Shown piece by piece: positions 24,575-31,835 of a DNA stretch of 52,293 bases (positions are counted from its first letter, which is position 1; each line of letters opens with the position of its first letter). The DNA is from an uncultured Eubacteriales bacterium. Lineage in GTDB: Bacteria > Bacillota > Clostridia > Oscillospirales > Oscillospiraceae. The stretch lies in assembly GCA_900319275.1 (NCBI GenBank), contig ONNS01000006.1, positions 1 through 52,293 on the forward strand, read 5' to 3'. Position numbers and translations under genes: made by a program. A model generated the notes under the pieces. The model searched no databases. It saw nothing but the letters and a program-made list of their open reading frames with translations, and was not told where the DNA came from.

Positions 24575-24679
24575 AGGAAAAGGAACAGCATTCTCTTTTA
24601 ATTTGTCGCCCGGCGGGCGACCGCTTCCCTGTTCTTAGCGTATATACTTGTGCCAGCAAAACGAAAAGGAGGAATCCCC

Positions 24680-25516
24680 ATGTACGGAGCCATTCTTGGC
24701 AATATGATCGGCGCTCCCTATGAGTTTGACAGGAGCCCGAAGACAAAGGATTTTCCGCTGTTTGGCAGCGGGACGGAATTCACCGATGATTCGGTCATGA
24801 CTATTGCCGTGGCACACGCGCTGATGACCAGCACCGGTACGACGGAGGCCGCGCTCTACCCTTCGCTGGTGTCCTCGATGCAGACCTGGGGCCATCGCTA
24901 TCCGAACGCCGGTTACGGTCTTCGCTTCTACCGCTGGCTGCGAGCCAGGAAGCCCGAGCCTTACAACAGCTACGGAAACGGTTCGGCCATGCGGGTCTCT
25001 TCCGTCGGATGGCTCTATGACAGTCTGGAGGAGACAAGACGCGTTGCCGCTCTGACTGCCGAGGTCACCCACAACCACCCGGAGGGCATCAAGGGCGCTG
25101 AGGCCACAGCCAGTGCGATCTTCCTGGCACGCACCGGCCACAGCAAGGATGAGATCAAGGCATACATCATCCGGAACTTCGACTATGACCTGTCCCGGAC
25201 CTGCGACGAGATCCGCCCGACCTACCGCCATGTGGAGAGCTGCCAGCAGACGGTGCCGGAGGCGATCACTGCCTTCCTGGAGGGCCGGGATTTCGAGGAC
25301 GTGATCCGGACGGCCGTCTCTCTCGGCGGCGACTGCGACACGCTGACCTGTATCGCCGGCAGCATGGCCGAGGCCTACTACAGCGTCCCGGACGAGCTGA
25401 TCACCGCGTGCCGAGACCGGCTGCCGGAGGATATGCTGACGGTGCTCGATCTCTTTGACGAGAAGAAGCTGCCCAGAGCGCCCGCTCTTCACGAGCCCGC
25501 CACAGCCGAGGACTGA
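24680..25516 (+). CDS. ADP-ribosylglycohydrolase family protein
   Basis: A 278-aa DraG/ARH-type enzyme, predicted to remove ADP-ribose from proteins or nucleic acids using two Mg2+ ions. The metal-binding motifs FTDDSVMT (about 34-41) and SLGGDCDTLTCIAG (about 214-227) are intact. AAAGGAGG precedes the ATG. It is monocistronic. No ADP-ribosyltransferase gene is seen nearby, so it is not obviously part of a DarTG-type pair. An upstream hairpin (24605-24621) has no T run. Confidence 0.9.
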   Translation: MYGAILGNMIGAPYEFDRSPKTKDFPLFGSGTEFTDDSVMTIAVAHALMTSTGTTEAALYPSLVSSMQTWGHRYPNAGYGLRFYRWLRARKPEPYNSYGNGSAMRVSSVGWLYDSLEETRRVAALTAEVTHNHPEGIKGAEATASAIFLARTGHSKDEIKAYIIRNFDYDLSRTCDEIRPTYRHVESCQQTVPEAITAFLEGRDFEDVIRTAVSLGGDCDTLTCIAGSMAEAYYSVPDELITACRDRLPEDMLTVLDLFDEKKLPRAPALHEPATAED

Positions 25517-25584
25517 TCGATCCTCCTTGCCGCAGCGGAGAACAATACTGTGCGGCAAATCGTCCAACTACTGCACAGCAAAAT

Positions 25585-25619
25585 ACATCGCCCTGCTGAA
25601 CCTGTCAGCAGGGCGATGT
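25585..25619. terminator. Terminator-like hairpin between convergent genes
   Basis: ACATCGCCCTGCTGA (25585-25599) pairs perfectly with 25605-25619 around ACCTG. It lies between the ADP-ribosylglycohydrolase and the HD-GYP gene. T tracts are short (ATTTT leftward). Confidence 0.6.
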
Positions 25620-25689
25620 CTCTATCCCCCGTATATGCCTGTGCTCTCAGCTGTCACTTTCTGACCTGTCAGCAGTTCAAAAGCGGCAG

Positions 25690-26886
25690 TTATTCGACCG
25701 TCTCCAAAAACAGCGGCACCAGATTCGGGTCGAACTGTGTGCCGGCCCCTTCCTTGATGATCTGCACCGCCTTCTCTTTGGGAAAGGCCTTTTTGTACAC
25801 GCGCTCGGAGATCAGCGCGTCATAGACATCTGCCAGCGCCATGATCCGCGCCTCCAGCGGGATCTCCTCGCCTTTAAGTCCATCGGGATAACCTGTCCCG
25901 TCAAAGCGCTCGTGATGATGCCTGGCAATGTTGCAGGCCACAGTAACGTAGCCCTCTTCCTCGACGCCCTTCATGGTTTTCTGGATGATCTCCGCCCCGT
26001 AGGTCGTGTGCTGCTTCATGAGGGAAAATTCCTCGTCCGTCAGGCGTCCGGGCTTGTTCAGGATTGCGTCGGAGATCTTGATTTTTCCTATATCGTGCAT
26101 CGGCGCGGCGAGAATCACGTTGTTGCAGTAATCCTCGGAGAGATGGGCATAGGCATCGCGGCTTTTCATAACAGCGATCAGCTTCTGCACATAGCCCGAG
26201 GTGCGGCTGATGTGATCCCCTGTGTTCTCGTCGCGTTCCTCCACAACGGCGGCCAGCGAGGAGATGATGCTCTGCTGGATCCGCTCGACCCTGGCATTCT
26301 GGTAGATCTCGCGGACATTGCGTACACAGATCACGCCGTACAGAACCATGCCTACCGTGCAGAACGTGATCGTATTCATGAGATCGAGTGAAAAAGCACT
26401 CCCGGATTTCAGCTTGAACGAGACCCACAGATAGCCCGCCGCTTCCAGCAGCATGACCGCGTACATTCTCACCGGCCGATCATCGACCGAGAGAGGCAAC
26501 AGCGAGATAAACACGATAATACTCGTGGCCGGGATCGCGTAATTGCTCTGCTGGGTGCTGAGGATGCCGGCATAGACGCAGAGCAGCAGCATTTCGGTGT
26601 AACACAGGGATATGCTGATCCACGTGTTGTTTTTCATCCTTCTCGTAATTTGAAGGGAGAGAGAAATCAGCAGGCTGCCGCAGAGGAGAAACAGATACGG
26701 AAATATAACCGCCGAGCGCGACAGCTTATTGATGAGATAAAACAGCAGCCCCATGGCGGCTGCAAACACGGAGGTGATCCGCAGCGTCTGCCGGTTTCTG
26801 TCCCAGATCTCCGGCCTGATGGAATCAAATTCCTCTCTTGTCAGCGTGCAGTATAGAAAGAAGTTCTTCAATGTGTTGATATTCAC
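25690..26886 (-). CDS. Membrane HD-GYP domain phosphodiesterase
   Basis: A 398-aa protein: six or so N-terminal membrane helices (about 28-190), then an HD-GYP domain (about 200-398) predicted to hydrolyse cyclic dinucleotides such as c-di-GMP. HDIGKIKI, HHHERFDGTGYPDG and the ALADVYDAL segment are intact, so it is probably active. The GTG at 26886 was chosen because AAAGGGGAG lies six bases upstream; the frame start at 26931 lies near the transcript start and lacks a site. It has its own promoter at 26946-26975. Confidence 0.88.
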   Translation of the reverse strand: MNINTLKNFFLYCTLTREEFDSIRPEIWDRNRQTLRITSVFAAAMGLLFYLINKLSRSAVIFPYLFLLCGSLLISLSLQITRRMKNNTWISISLCYTEMLLLCVYAGILSTQQSNYAIPATSIIVFISLLPLSVDDRPVRMYAVMLLEAAGYLWVSFKLKSGSAFSLDLMNTITFCTVGMVLYGVICVRNVREIYQNARVERIQQSIISSLAAVVEERDENTGDHISRTSGYVQKLIAVMKSRDAYAHLSEDYCNNVILAAPMHDIGKIKISDAILNKPGRLTDEEFSLMKQHTTYGAEIIQKTMKGVEEEGYVTVACNIARHHHERFDGTGYPDGLKGEEIPLEARIMALADVYDALISERVYKKAFPKEKAVQIIKEGAGTQFDPNLVPLFLETVE

Positions 26887-26945
26887 AGGCAGCTCCCCTT
26901 TTTCGGCGGCAGTTGTCAAGTGGCAGTGCAATGCCTTCTGTAATC

Positions 26946-26975
26946 ATTATACAATAACCGACAAGCTCCTGTAAA
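26946..26975 (-). promoter_or_regulatory. Promoter of HD-GYP gene
   Basis: Leftward TTTACA (26970-26975), 18-bp spacer, TATAAT (26946-26951). Confidence 0.6.
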
Positions 26976-27294
26976 CTCCTCATTTTGTGTAAAAGTATGT
27001 TTTTCAATCGAAAAATTCAATTTTTGTCTTCTAAATCGGAGTATTCAACGCATAATATCAAAAAACTCTCATTTATTCAGCCGGCACATCCGGTTGCGGT
27101 CGGCAAGGAGCGTCGAGGCCTTGGCGCAAAGGGCCCAGCGAAAGCGATCAAAAAAAAGAGCGCAAAGATACTTGCCAATGCTATGGTAAAGTGAAATCTG
27201 TTTCAGATATGGTTGGTCTCCCTACTTCTATGAATGAATTAATAACCATCTTTGATTCCGAGAGTCGCAACTCAAATATTCGTAATATTCTTCG
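26976..27294. other. AT-rich intergenic stretch with gene debris
   Basis: No convincing gene. A GTG-started 35-codon frame at 27191-27298 reads naturally (KSVSDMVGLPTSMNEL) but lacks a ribosome binding site. A 69-codon frame at 26985-27194 ends in a Lys/Ala-rich tail. Both may be remnants left by insertion of the toxin-antitoxin module that follows. Confidence 0.3.
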
Positions 27295-27323
27295 TTGATT
27301 TTATCGAATGTTTAGCGTATACT
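27295..27323 (+). promoter_or_regulatory. Promoter of toxin-antitoxin operon
   Basis: TTGATT (27295-27300), 17-bp spacer, TATACT (27318-27323), 25 bases before the antitoxin ATG. Phd-type antitoxins usually bind such promoters. Confidence 0.7.
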
Positions 27324-27348
27324 TTGTACAGAAAGGTTGGTGATTTGT

Positions 27349-27615
27349 ATGCCGAGTATCAAGCCGGTATCCGATCTGAGAAACTATGGGGAAGTCCTGC
27401 GCGACGTGGCTATCGGGCAGCCGGTGTTTCTGACCAAAAACGGCCACGGGCGCTACGCCGTTATCGACATAGAGGAATACCGCGAATATGAGAAAATGAA
27501 GGCCATGCACTGGCTGCTGGGCGAGCTGGATAAGGGCCGCGTTTCCGGCGAACAGGATGGTTGGCTTGACTCCGACGAGGTGTTCCGCGATTTAGAGGCG
27601 AGATATCATGGCTAA
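27349..27615 (+). CDS. Phd/YefM-family antitoxin
   Basis: An 88-aa antitoxin. The N-terminal DNA-binding fold begins MPSIKPVSDLRNYGEVL and continues GQPVFLTKNGHGRYAVIDIEEY (about 23-44), typical of Phd/YefM. The acidic C-terminus (WLDSDEVFRDLEARY) would wrap the toxin. Start at 27349 by homology and the GGTTGGTGA sequence upstream. It overlaps the toxin gene by eight bases, giving coupled translation and probable autorepression. Confidence 0.9.
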   Translation: MPSIKPVSDLRNYGEVLRDVAIGQPVFLTKNGHGRYAVIDIEEYREYEKMKAMHWLLGELDKGRVSGEQDGWLDSDEVFRDLEARYHG

Positions 27616-27934
27616 GCTGATCGTCTCCCCGCTCGCACGAGCGGATATGCGGGAAATTGGAGATTATATCAGCCACGAGCTCAGAAATCCCGACGCCGCC
27701 CTGCGGATAATCCGGCGCATTCATGATACGATGTCTCCTTTGCGAGAGTTTCCGGATATGGGGTCACCGCTGCTGATTGCAGGGAAGCAGAGCATTCCTT
27801 ACCGCCGTCTTGTCTGCGGCAGCTATCTGATCTTTTACCACGTTGGCAGCGAAGCGGTGTATATCGACCGCGTGCTCTACGGTCGGCGTGACAACATGGC
27901 GCTGCTGTTTGGCGATCAGATCGAAGAAGAATAA
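27608..27934 (+). CDS. RelE/ParE-family toxin
   Basis: A 108-aa toxin of the RelE/ParE superfamily. Family features are LIVSPLARADMREIGDYI at the N-terminus, the mid-segment PYRRLVCGSYLIFYHV, and the C-terminal VYIDRVLYGRRD strand. Similarity leans to ParE (gyrase inhibitor), but an RNase role cannot be ruled out from sequence. Full length, downstream of and overlapping its antitoxin. Confidence 0.9.
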   Translation: MAKLIVSPLARADMREIGDYISHELRNPDAALRIIRRIHDTMSPLREFPDMGSPLLIAGKQSIPYRRLVCGSYLIFYHVGSEAVYIDRVLYGRRDNMALLFGDQIEEE

Positions 27935-27944
27935 TCGTTCTACC

Positions 27945-27970
27945 ATCAGCTCTCCAAGTGGGGAGCTGAT
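27945..27970 (+). terminator. Terminator of toxin-antitoxin operon
   Basis: ATCAGCTCTCC (27945-27955), AAGT loop, GGGGAGCTGAT (27960-27970), then TTGCTTTG. It may also serve the leftward hydrolase gene ending at 28029. Confidence 0.6.
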
Positions 27971-28028
27971 TTGCTTTGCCTTATTCCGCTCCCCTGCACG
28001 GATACCGTATTCTTATTCGAAACAGCAA

Positions 28029-28829
28029 TCACCTGCAAAACTCCGCCACGCGCTGAAGGAAGTCGGGCGCTTCCTCGTATAGACCGTGGCCGAGGCCGTC
28101 ATACAGCACGAGCTCGCTGCCCGGGATCCTCTCCGCAATCTCCATAGATGCCTCGCCGGTGACGATCTTATCCTCCCTGCCGCCGATCACCAGCGTCGGG
28201 CAGCCGATGCGCGGCAGCAGCTCGTAGGTGTCGTGGGTCACGCACGAGCGCGCCTGGATCAGAAAGCGCTCGAAGGACTTCGGTTTGCCGACGCTGCCGA
28301 GTAGCCGGTATTCCAGCCTTGTCTGCTTCAGACGTTTTTCCGAGTACGAGCGCTCCGCGGTGTCGAGCATGATGCCCTTGTAATCGCCCCGCTCGGCCAT
28401 GGCGATCCAGCGGGCAATCACATCCCGTATGACCGCGTTCGCCCGGCACAGCGTGACCGTGAGCACCAGCTTCTCCACCTTGTCCGGGTGGTCGATCGCG
28501 AGCCACTGCGCAATCATGCCGCCCTGCGAGACGCCGACCACGGCGGCTGAGCGCAATCCCAGCGCCTCCAACGCGCAGTTGAGCTCCTCCGCCATATCCC
28601 GCGTCGTCATCCCCGCGGACAGCTCGCGCCGCCGGCTGAACACATACACGGTAAAGTCCTTGGCAAGACTGCGATAGAGAAGCGCGAAGGGCAGCGCCAT
28701 GCCCTTGACGGTCTTCAGGCCGTCGCCCACACCGGGGAGCATAACAAGTGACTTTGCCCCGCTGCCAAAGCGGATATAGTCGACGCGTCCGTCCGGCAAG
28801 TCGAGGCAGCCGTTTTGTGCCTGCAGCAT
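28029..28829 (-). CDS. Alpha/beta hydrolase
   Basis: A 266-aa soluble alpha/beta hydrolase with nucleophile elbow GVSQGG (Ser about 98), acid in GGREDKIV (about 213) and His in DGLGHGLYEEA (about 243). The HG-type oxyanion region is replaced by LPGVGDGLKT. It lies 15 bases downstream of the ICMT-like gene in the same direction. Substrate unknown; esterase or lipase-like activity is the default inference. Confidence 0.85.
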   Translation of the reverse strand: MLQAQNGCLDLPDGRVDYIRFGSGAKSLVMLPGVGDGLKTVKGMALPFALLYRSLAKDFTVYVFSRRRELSAGMTTRDMAEELNCALEALGLRSAAVVGVSQGGMIAQWLAIDHPDKVEKLVLTVTLCRANAVIRDVIARWIAMAERGDYKGIMLDTAERSYSEKRLKQTRLEYRLLGSVGKPKSFERFLIQARSCVTHDTYELLPRIGCPTLVIGGREDKIVTGEASMEIAERIPGSELVLYDGLGHGLYEEAPDFLQRVAEFCR

Positions 28830-28844
28830 ATGATTTCTCCCCCG

Positions 28845-29516
28845 TCACCACACATACGGGATCAGCCGATAGCGCACCCGCTGTTTATACGCGGTATAGC
28901 CATCCAGCCCTTCCTCCAACACCTGCTCTTCGTTCCGGATGCGCTTTACAATGATCGGGATATAGGCCAGCAGGATGACAAAGGAGATTGGCGAACCCAG
29001 CACCAGCGGCATAGCCAGGAACAGGAACAGCGTGCTTGTGTACATCGGGTGGCGGACAATGCCGTACAGCCCCGTATCAATGACCTTCTGGTTTTCCTGC
29101 ACCTCGACCGTCCGGGAGAGCCAGACGTTTTCGCGCAGCACCTCGGCGTACAGCGCATAGGCCAACAGGAAAACCACGGCCGCCGCATAAGAGACCCAGG
29201 CGGGCAGCATCAGCCAGCCGAAGCGGATATTCAGCCCCGCAGTTACAAAGGCCGCCAGGAACATCACCCCGCTCAGCTCAATGACGGTTTTCTGCTCGGT
29301 CTGCTCCTCTTTGACATTCAGCCTTTTTTGCAGCAGCTCGGGGCTCTTTTTTATCATGATCAGCCCGGCGACAAACATGGGTATGAACAAAATACCGATC
29401 AGCAGCCAGGCCTGCCAGTAGGCAAAGGTCCCCGCGGGCAGAAACAGCAGCAGGCCGATCAGGACAATGCCGCTCACAAATTTGCCGATCCCCTGCATAA
29501 AGAGTTTTGTATCCAT
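28845..29516 (-). CDS. Isoprenylcysteine carboxyl methyltransferase family protein
   Basis: A 223-aa integral membrane protein with about five helices. The C-terminal motif GIVRHPMYTSTLFLFLAMPL (about 131-150), followed by an RIRNEEQVLEEGLDGYTAYK segment, is the SAM-binding core of the ICMT/PEMT family. In bacteria these enzymes methylate lipids or small hydrophobic substrates, since prenylated proteins are absent. The downstream alpha/beta hydrolase is likely cotranscribed. Confidence 0.85.
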   Translation of the reverse strand: MDTKLFMQGIGKFVSGIVLIGLLLFLPAGTFAYWQAWLLIGILFIPMFVAGLIMIKKSPELLQKRLNVKEEQTEQKTVIELSGVMFLAAFVTAGLNIRFGWLMLPAWVSYAAAVVFLLAYALYAEVLRENVWLSRTVEVQENQKVIDTGLYGIVRHPMYTSTLFLFLAMPLVLGSPISFVILLAYIPIIVKRIRNEEQVLEEGLDGYTAYKQRVRYRLIPYVW

Positions 29517-29549
29517 CTTTTCATGTCATCTCCTGTCTTTGTCATTATC

Positions 29550-29602
29550 AGCAGAAATAAGACATCCGGGGCGTGCTGCAAATTTACAGCGCTCCCCGGA
29601 TG
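29550..29602 (-). terminator. Terminator of group B hydrogenase gene
   Basis: CATCCGGGG (29563-29571) pairs with CCCCGGATG (29594-29602), with an extra GCTG/CAGC pairing inside. Leftward it is followed by TCTTATTTC. It lies 80 bases after the hydrogenase stop. Confidence 0.6.
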
Positions 29603-29683
29603 GGTTTTCTATTGACTGCCGGAGAGCCCTTCCCTGCCACTGGGCAGCACACGCGCTGTCTGTGAAACAGTCGCGGCGCGGGA

Positions 29684-31201
29684 TTATTTCTCCGCTTCCT
29701 TCAGCCGGTCGGCCAGCTCGCTCTCACCGGCGGACTTCTTCTTTGCGGCGGCCTTGTACTTGGCCACATTGGCGACGGAGTTCTTCACGGGCGTGATGGT
29801 GCCGGCGCCGGCGATGCAGCCGCCGGGACAGGCCATGCCTTCGAGCAGATAACCGTTGCGCTTGCCGGCCTTGGCCATCAGCAGCATCTTCTTGCACTCG
29901 CGCAGACCGTCGCCGTACTCGATCATGACCTCGCGGTCGGGCGCGATCTTTTCGATGTGCTCCTTGACCGCGGCGGCGACGCCGCCGACGACCGGGAAGC
30001 CGCGTCCGGCAGCCGTGCCGGCCGTGAAATCGGTGTCGCACTCGTCCGGCTCGAGCGTGTCGAAGTCGATATCCTTGGCGCGGAACATGCCGTTGATCTC
30101 CTCAAAGGTCAGCACAAAGTCCACGTCCGAGCGCACGGCGCGGCGGCTCGCCTCGAGCTTCTTGGCCGCGCAGGGGCCGACAAAGACGATCTTCGCGTCG
30201 GGGTGATCCTTCTTCACAAGGCGCGCCGTAATGACCATGGGCGTGAGCGACATGGAGATATACTCCGGATGGTCGGACATCATGCGCTTGGCCATGACGC
30301 TCCAGGCCGGGCAGCAGGAGGTGCCCATATAGGGCTGCTCGGCGGGGACCTTCTCGAGGAAGTCCTGTGCCTCTTCGATCGTGCAGAGGTCGGCGCCGAT
30401 GGCCACCTCCACGGTATCGGACATGCCCAGCAGGCGGATGGCCTTTTTCAGCTTGGCGGGCGTGGCGCCCGGGAACTGCCCGACAAAGGCCGGGGCCACA
30501 ATGGCGATCACCTCGGTGCCGGACTTGATGGCCTGGATCAGCTGGAAGATCTGGCTCTTGTCGGCGATAGCCCCGAAGGGGCAGTTGACCAGGCACATAC
30601 CGCAGGAGACGCATTTGTCATAGTCGATCTTGGCATGCCCGTGCTCGTCCGAGCCGATGGCGTCCATGCCGCAGGCCTTCGCGCAGGGGCGTTCGATCTT
30701 GCTGATGGCGTCGTAGGGGCACTGATCCACGCAGCGGCCGCACTTGATGCATTTATCGTTGTCGATCACACTGTGACCGTAGCGGTCGGTGGTGATGGCG
30801 TTTTTCGGGCAGACGGCCTGGCACGGGTGGGACAGGCAGCCCTGGCAGTTGGAGGACACGCGCATTTCCTTGCTGGGGCAGGCGTTGCAGGCAAAGGAGA
30901 TGACGTTCACCAGCGGCGGCTCGTAATACTTTTCGGGGATGTTCGCCTCTTCAATGCCGAGACTGGCCGGCCCGTACTCTGCGGGAGAGCGCAGGGGCAA
31001 ACCGCAGGCCAGGCGCAGACGCTCGGTCACGATGGCGCGCTCGCGAAACACGCTGTCGCGGTACTTTGCCACGTCGCCGGGGATGATCTTATAGGGGATC
31101 TTGTCGATGCGCGACAGATCGCCGCCCTCATAGGCCAGGCGGGCGACTTCCTCAAACACGTCTCTGCGCAGGTCGTCAATAACGCTGTGTATTCCTCTCA
31201 T
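29684..31201 (-). CDS. Group B monomeric [FeFe] hydrogenase
   Basis: A 505-aa iron hydrogenase of the group B (M-type, ferredoxin-linked) class. An N-terminal helical domain (1-95) is followed by a Cys-rich region with several [4Fe-4S] sites (C105, C108, C119, C122, C127, C131; C151/154/157/161; C173, C177; C197/200/203/207). The H-domain has TSCCPAW (294-300), GPCAAKKLE (C344) and MACPGGCIAGAGT (C458, C462); the GxGT rather than GGGQP end marks group B. It would evolve H2 from reduced ferredoxin or sense redox state. GGAAGGA lies seven bases before the ATG. The predicted transcript carries two cloverleaf elements as its leader (31228-31430). It is monocistronic. Confidence 0.92.
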   Translation of the reverse strand: MRGIHSVIDDLRRDVFEEVARLAYEGGDLSRIDKIPYKIIPGDVAKYRDSVFRERAIVTERLRLACGLPLRSPAEYGPASLGIEEANIPEKYYEPPLVNVISFACNACPSKEMRVSSNCQGCLSHPCQAVCPKNAITTDRYGHSVIDNDKCIKCGRCVDQCPYDAISKIERPCAKACGMDAIGSDEHGHAKIDYDKCVSCGMCLVNCPFGAIADKSQIFQLIQAIKSGTEVIAIVAPAFVGQFPGATPAKLKKAIRLLGMSDTVEVAIGADLCTIEEAQDFLEKVPAEQPYMGTSCCPAWSVMAKRMMSDHPEYISMSLTPMVITARLVKKDHPDAKIVFVGPCAAKKLEASRRAVRSDVDFVLTFEEINGMFRAKDIDFDTLEPDECDTDFTAGTAAGRGFPVVGGVAAAVKEHIEKIAPDREVMIEYGDGLRECKKMLLMAKAGKRNGYLLEGMACPGGCIAGAGTITPVKNSVANVAKYKAAAKKKSAGESELADRLKEAEK

Positions 31202-31227
31202 AGTACTGTCCTTCCCTTATATGTTCT

Positions 31228-31322
31228 ATAATGAATATAGGATGGCGAAAAGCCAAAAAGCTTTTCGCCGCGCCACTTTGTGGCGCAGCAAAACAGCACA
31301 GCTGTTTTGCCATATATTCATT
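31228..31322. repeat. Cloverleaf palindromic element B (inverted)
   Basis: Closing stem 31230-31239 with 31313-31322 encloses three perfect hairpins: 31244-31253/31260-31269, 31270-31276/31280-31286 and 31288-31297/31301-31310. On the minus strand it begins TGCAAT and ends ATTAT, and the last hairpin ends TTTTCGCC, as in elements A and C. It lies tail-to-tail with element C. Confidence 0.8.
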
Positions 31323-31324
31323 GC

Positions 31325-31430
31325 AATGAGTATCGGCGAATGATTCAAGGAATCATTCGCTGCCAAACGTGTCGTTTGGCAGCGAAATCAATCGAATCCT
31401 CGATTGATTTCGCCATCCGATAGTCATTAT
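31325..31430. repeat. Cloverleaf palindromic element C
   Basis: Closing stem 31325-31336 with 31417-31428 (11 of 12 paired) encloses three perfect hairpins: 31337-31346/31350-31359, 31360-31369/31373-31382 and 31383-31395/31400-31412. Loops are 3-4 nt. It begins TGCAAT and ends ATTAT. The outer 20 bases of element B (31228-31247) and C (31411-31430) are inverted repeats of each other with two mismatches. Confidence 0.8.
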
Positions 31431-31442
31431 GATTCCATCTAC

Positions 31443-31472
31443 AGCATACCACCTGGCGGGGTGTTTAATCAA
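31443..31472 (-). promoter_or_regulatory. Candidate promoter of group B hydrogenase
   Basis: Leftward TTGATT (31467-31472), 18-bp spacer, TATGCT (31443-31448). The transcript would start near 31436, so elements C and B would form most of the 5' leader. Confidence 0.5.
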
Positions 31473-31497
31473 TAGTGAATCTTCATAAATCTGCCGA

Positions 31498-31617
31498 TCA
31501 GGCCAGAAGCTCCATCCAGCTGCCGAAGGATACCGGGCGGTCGCAGACGGTCTCCGCGCGGCAGAGCCGCCCGATCTTCCCGCTCGGGATGTTTTTCCTC
31601 GACCGCATCCAGCACAT
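31498..31617 (-). pseudogene. Possible gene remnant
   Basis: A 39-codon leftward frame (GKIGRLCRAETVCDRPVSFG in the middle) has natural composition and ends in TGA at 31498. The start of the same stretch reads well in another frame (LDAVEEKHPE), which would fit a frameshifted C-terminal remnant. I do not recognise the family. Confidence 0.25.
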
Positions 31618-31620
31618 GGC

Positions 31621-31649
31621 AGGACAGTTTCGTTATTTTTTTGTATAAT
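31621..31649 (+). promoter_or_regulatory. Candidate promoter of ABC exporter operon
   Basis: TATAAT (31644-31649) with a weak -35 (AGGACA 31621-31626, 17-bp spacer). It leaves a leader of about 180 nt that contains a GTCCGG/CCGGAC hairpin near 31785-31806. Confidence 0.4.
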
Positions 31650-31835
31650 TTGTTTTCATTTCAGCATTTTTGTGGTATTCTGAAGTTATTGAGCACAGGA
31701 TGATGCGTTCTTTTCTGACAGCAAACCGGCCAGTCCCTTGATGCTGCATGCCGTGCAGAAGAAATGGACAAGCCGTGACGCCGCTGTCCGGCGAAGTCCC
31801 CCGGACAAATCGTATGCACCGGAGATGACATACAC

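Noticed and set aside
24605-24621. GTCGCCC/GGGCGAC hairpin as terminator
   Set aside because: No T run follows on either strand.
27191-27298. 35-codon frame before the toxin-antitoxin module as a third TA component
   Set aside because: No ribosome binding site, its end overlaps the -35 box of the TA promoter, and no family recognised.
31228-31430. Dense hairpins considered as a CRISPR array or tandem riboswitch
   Set aside because: No repeated unit with unique spacers, and stems are perfect with 3-6 nt loops and no conserved unpaired core expected of an aptamer.
31693-31740. Possible short leader peptide before the ABC exporter (starts MMRSF)
   Set aside because: About 13 codons, no convincing ribosome binding site, and no paired terminator or anti-terminator.
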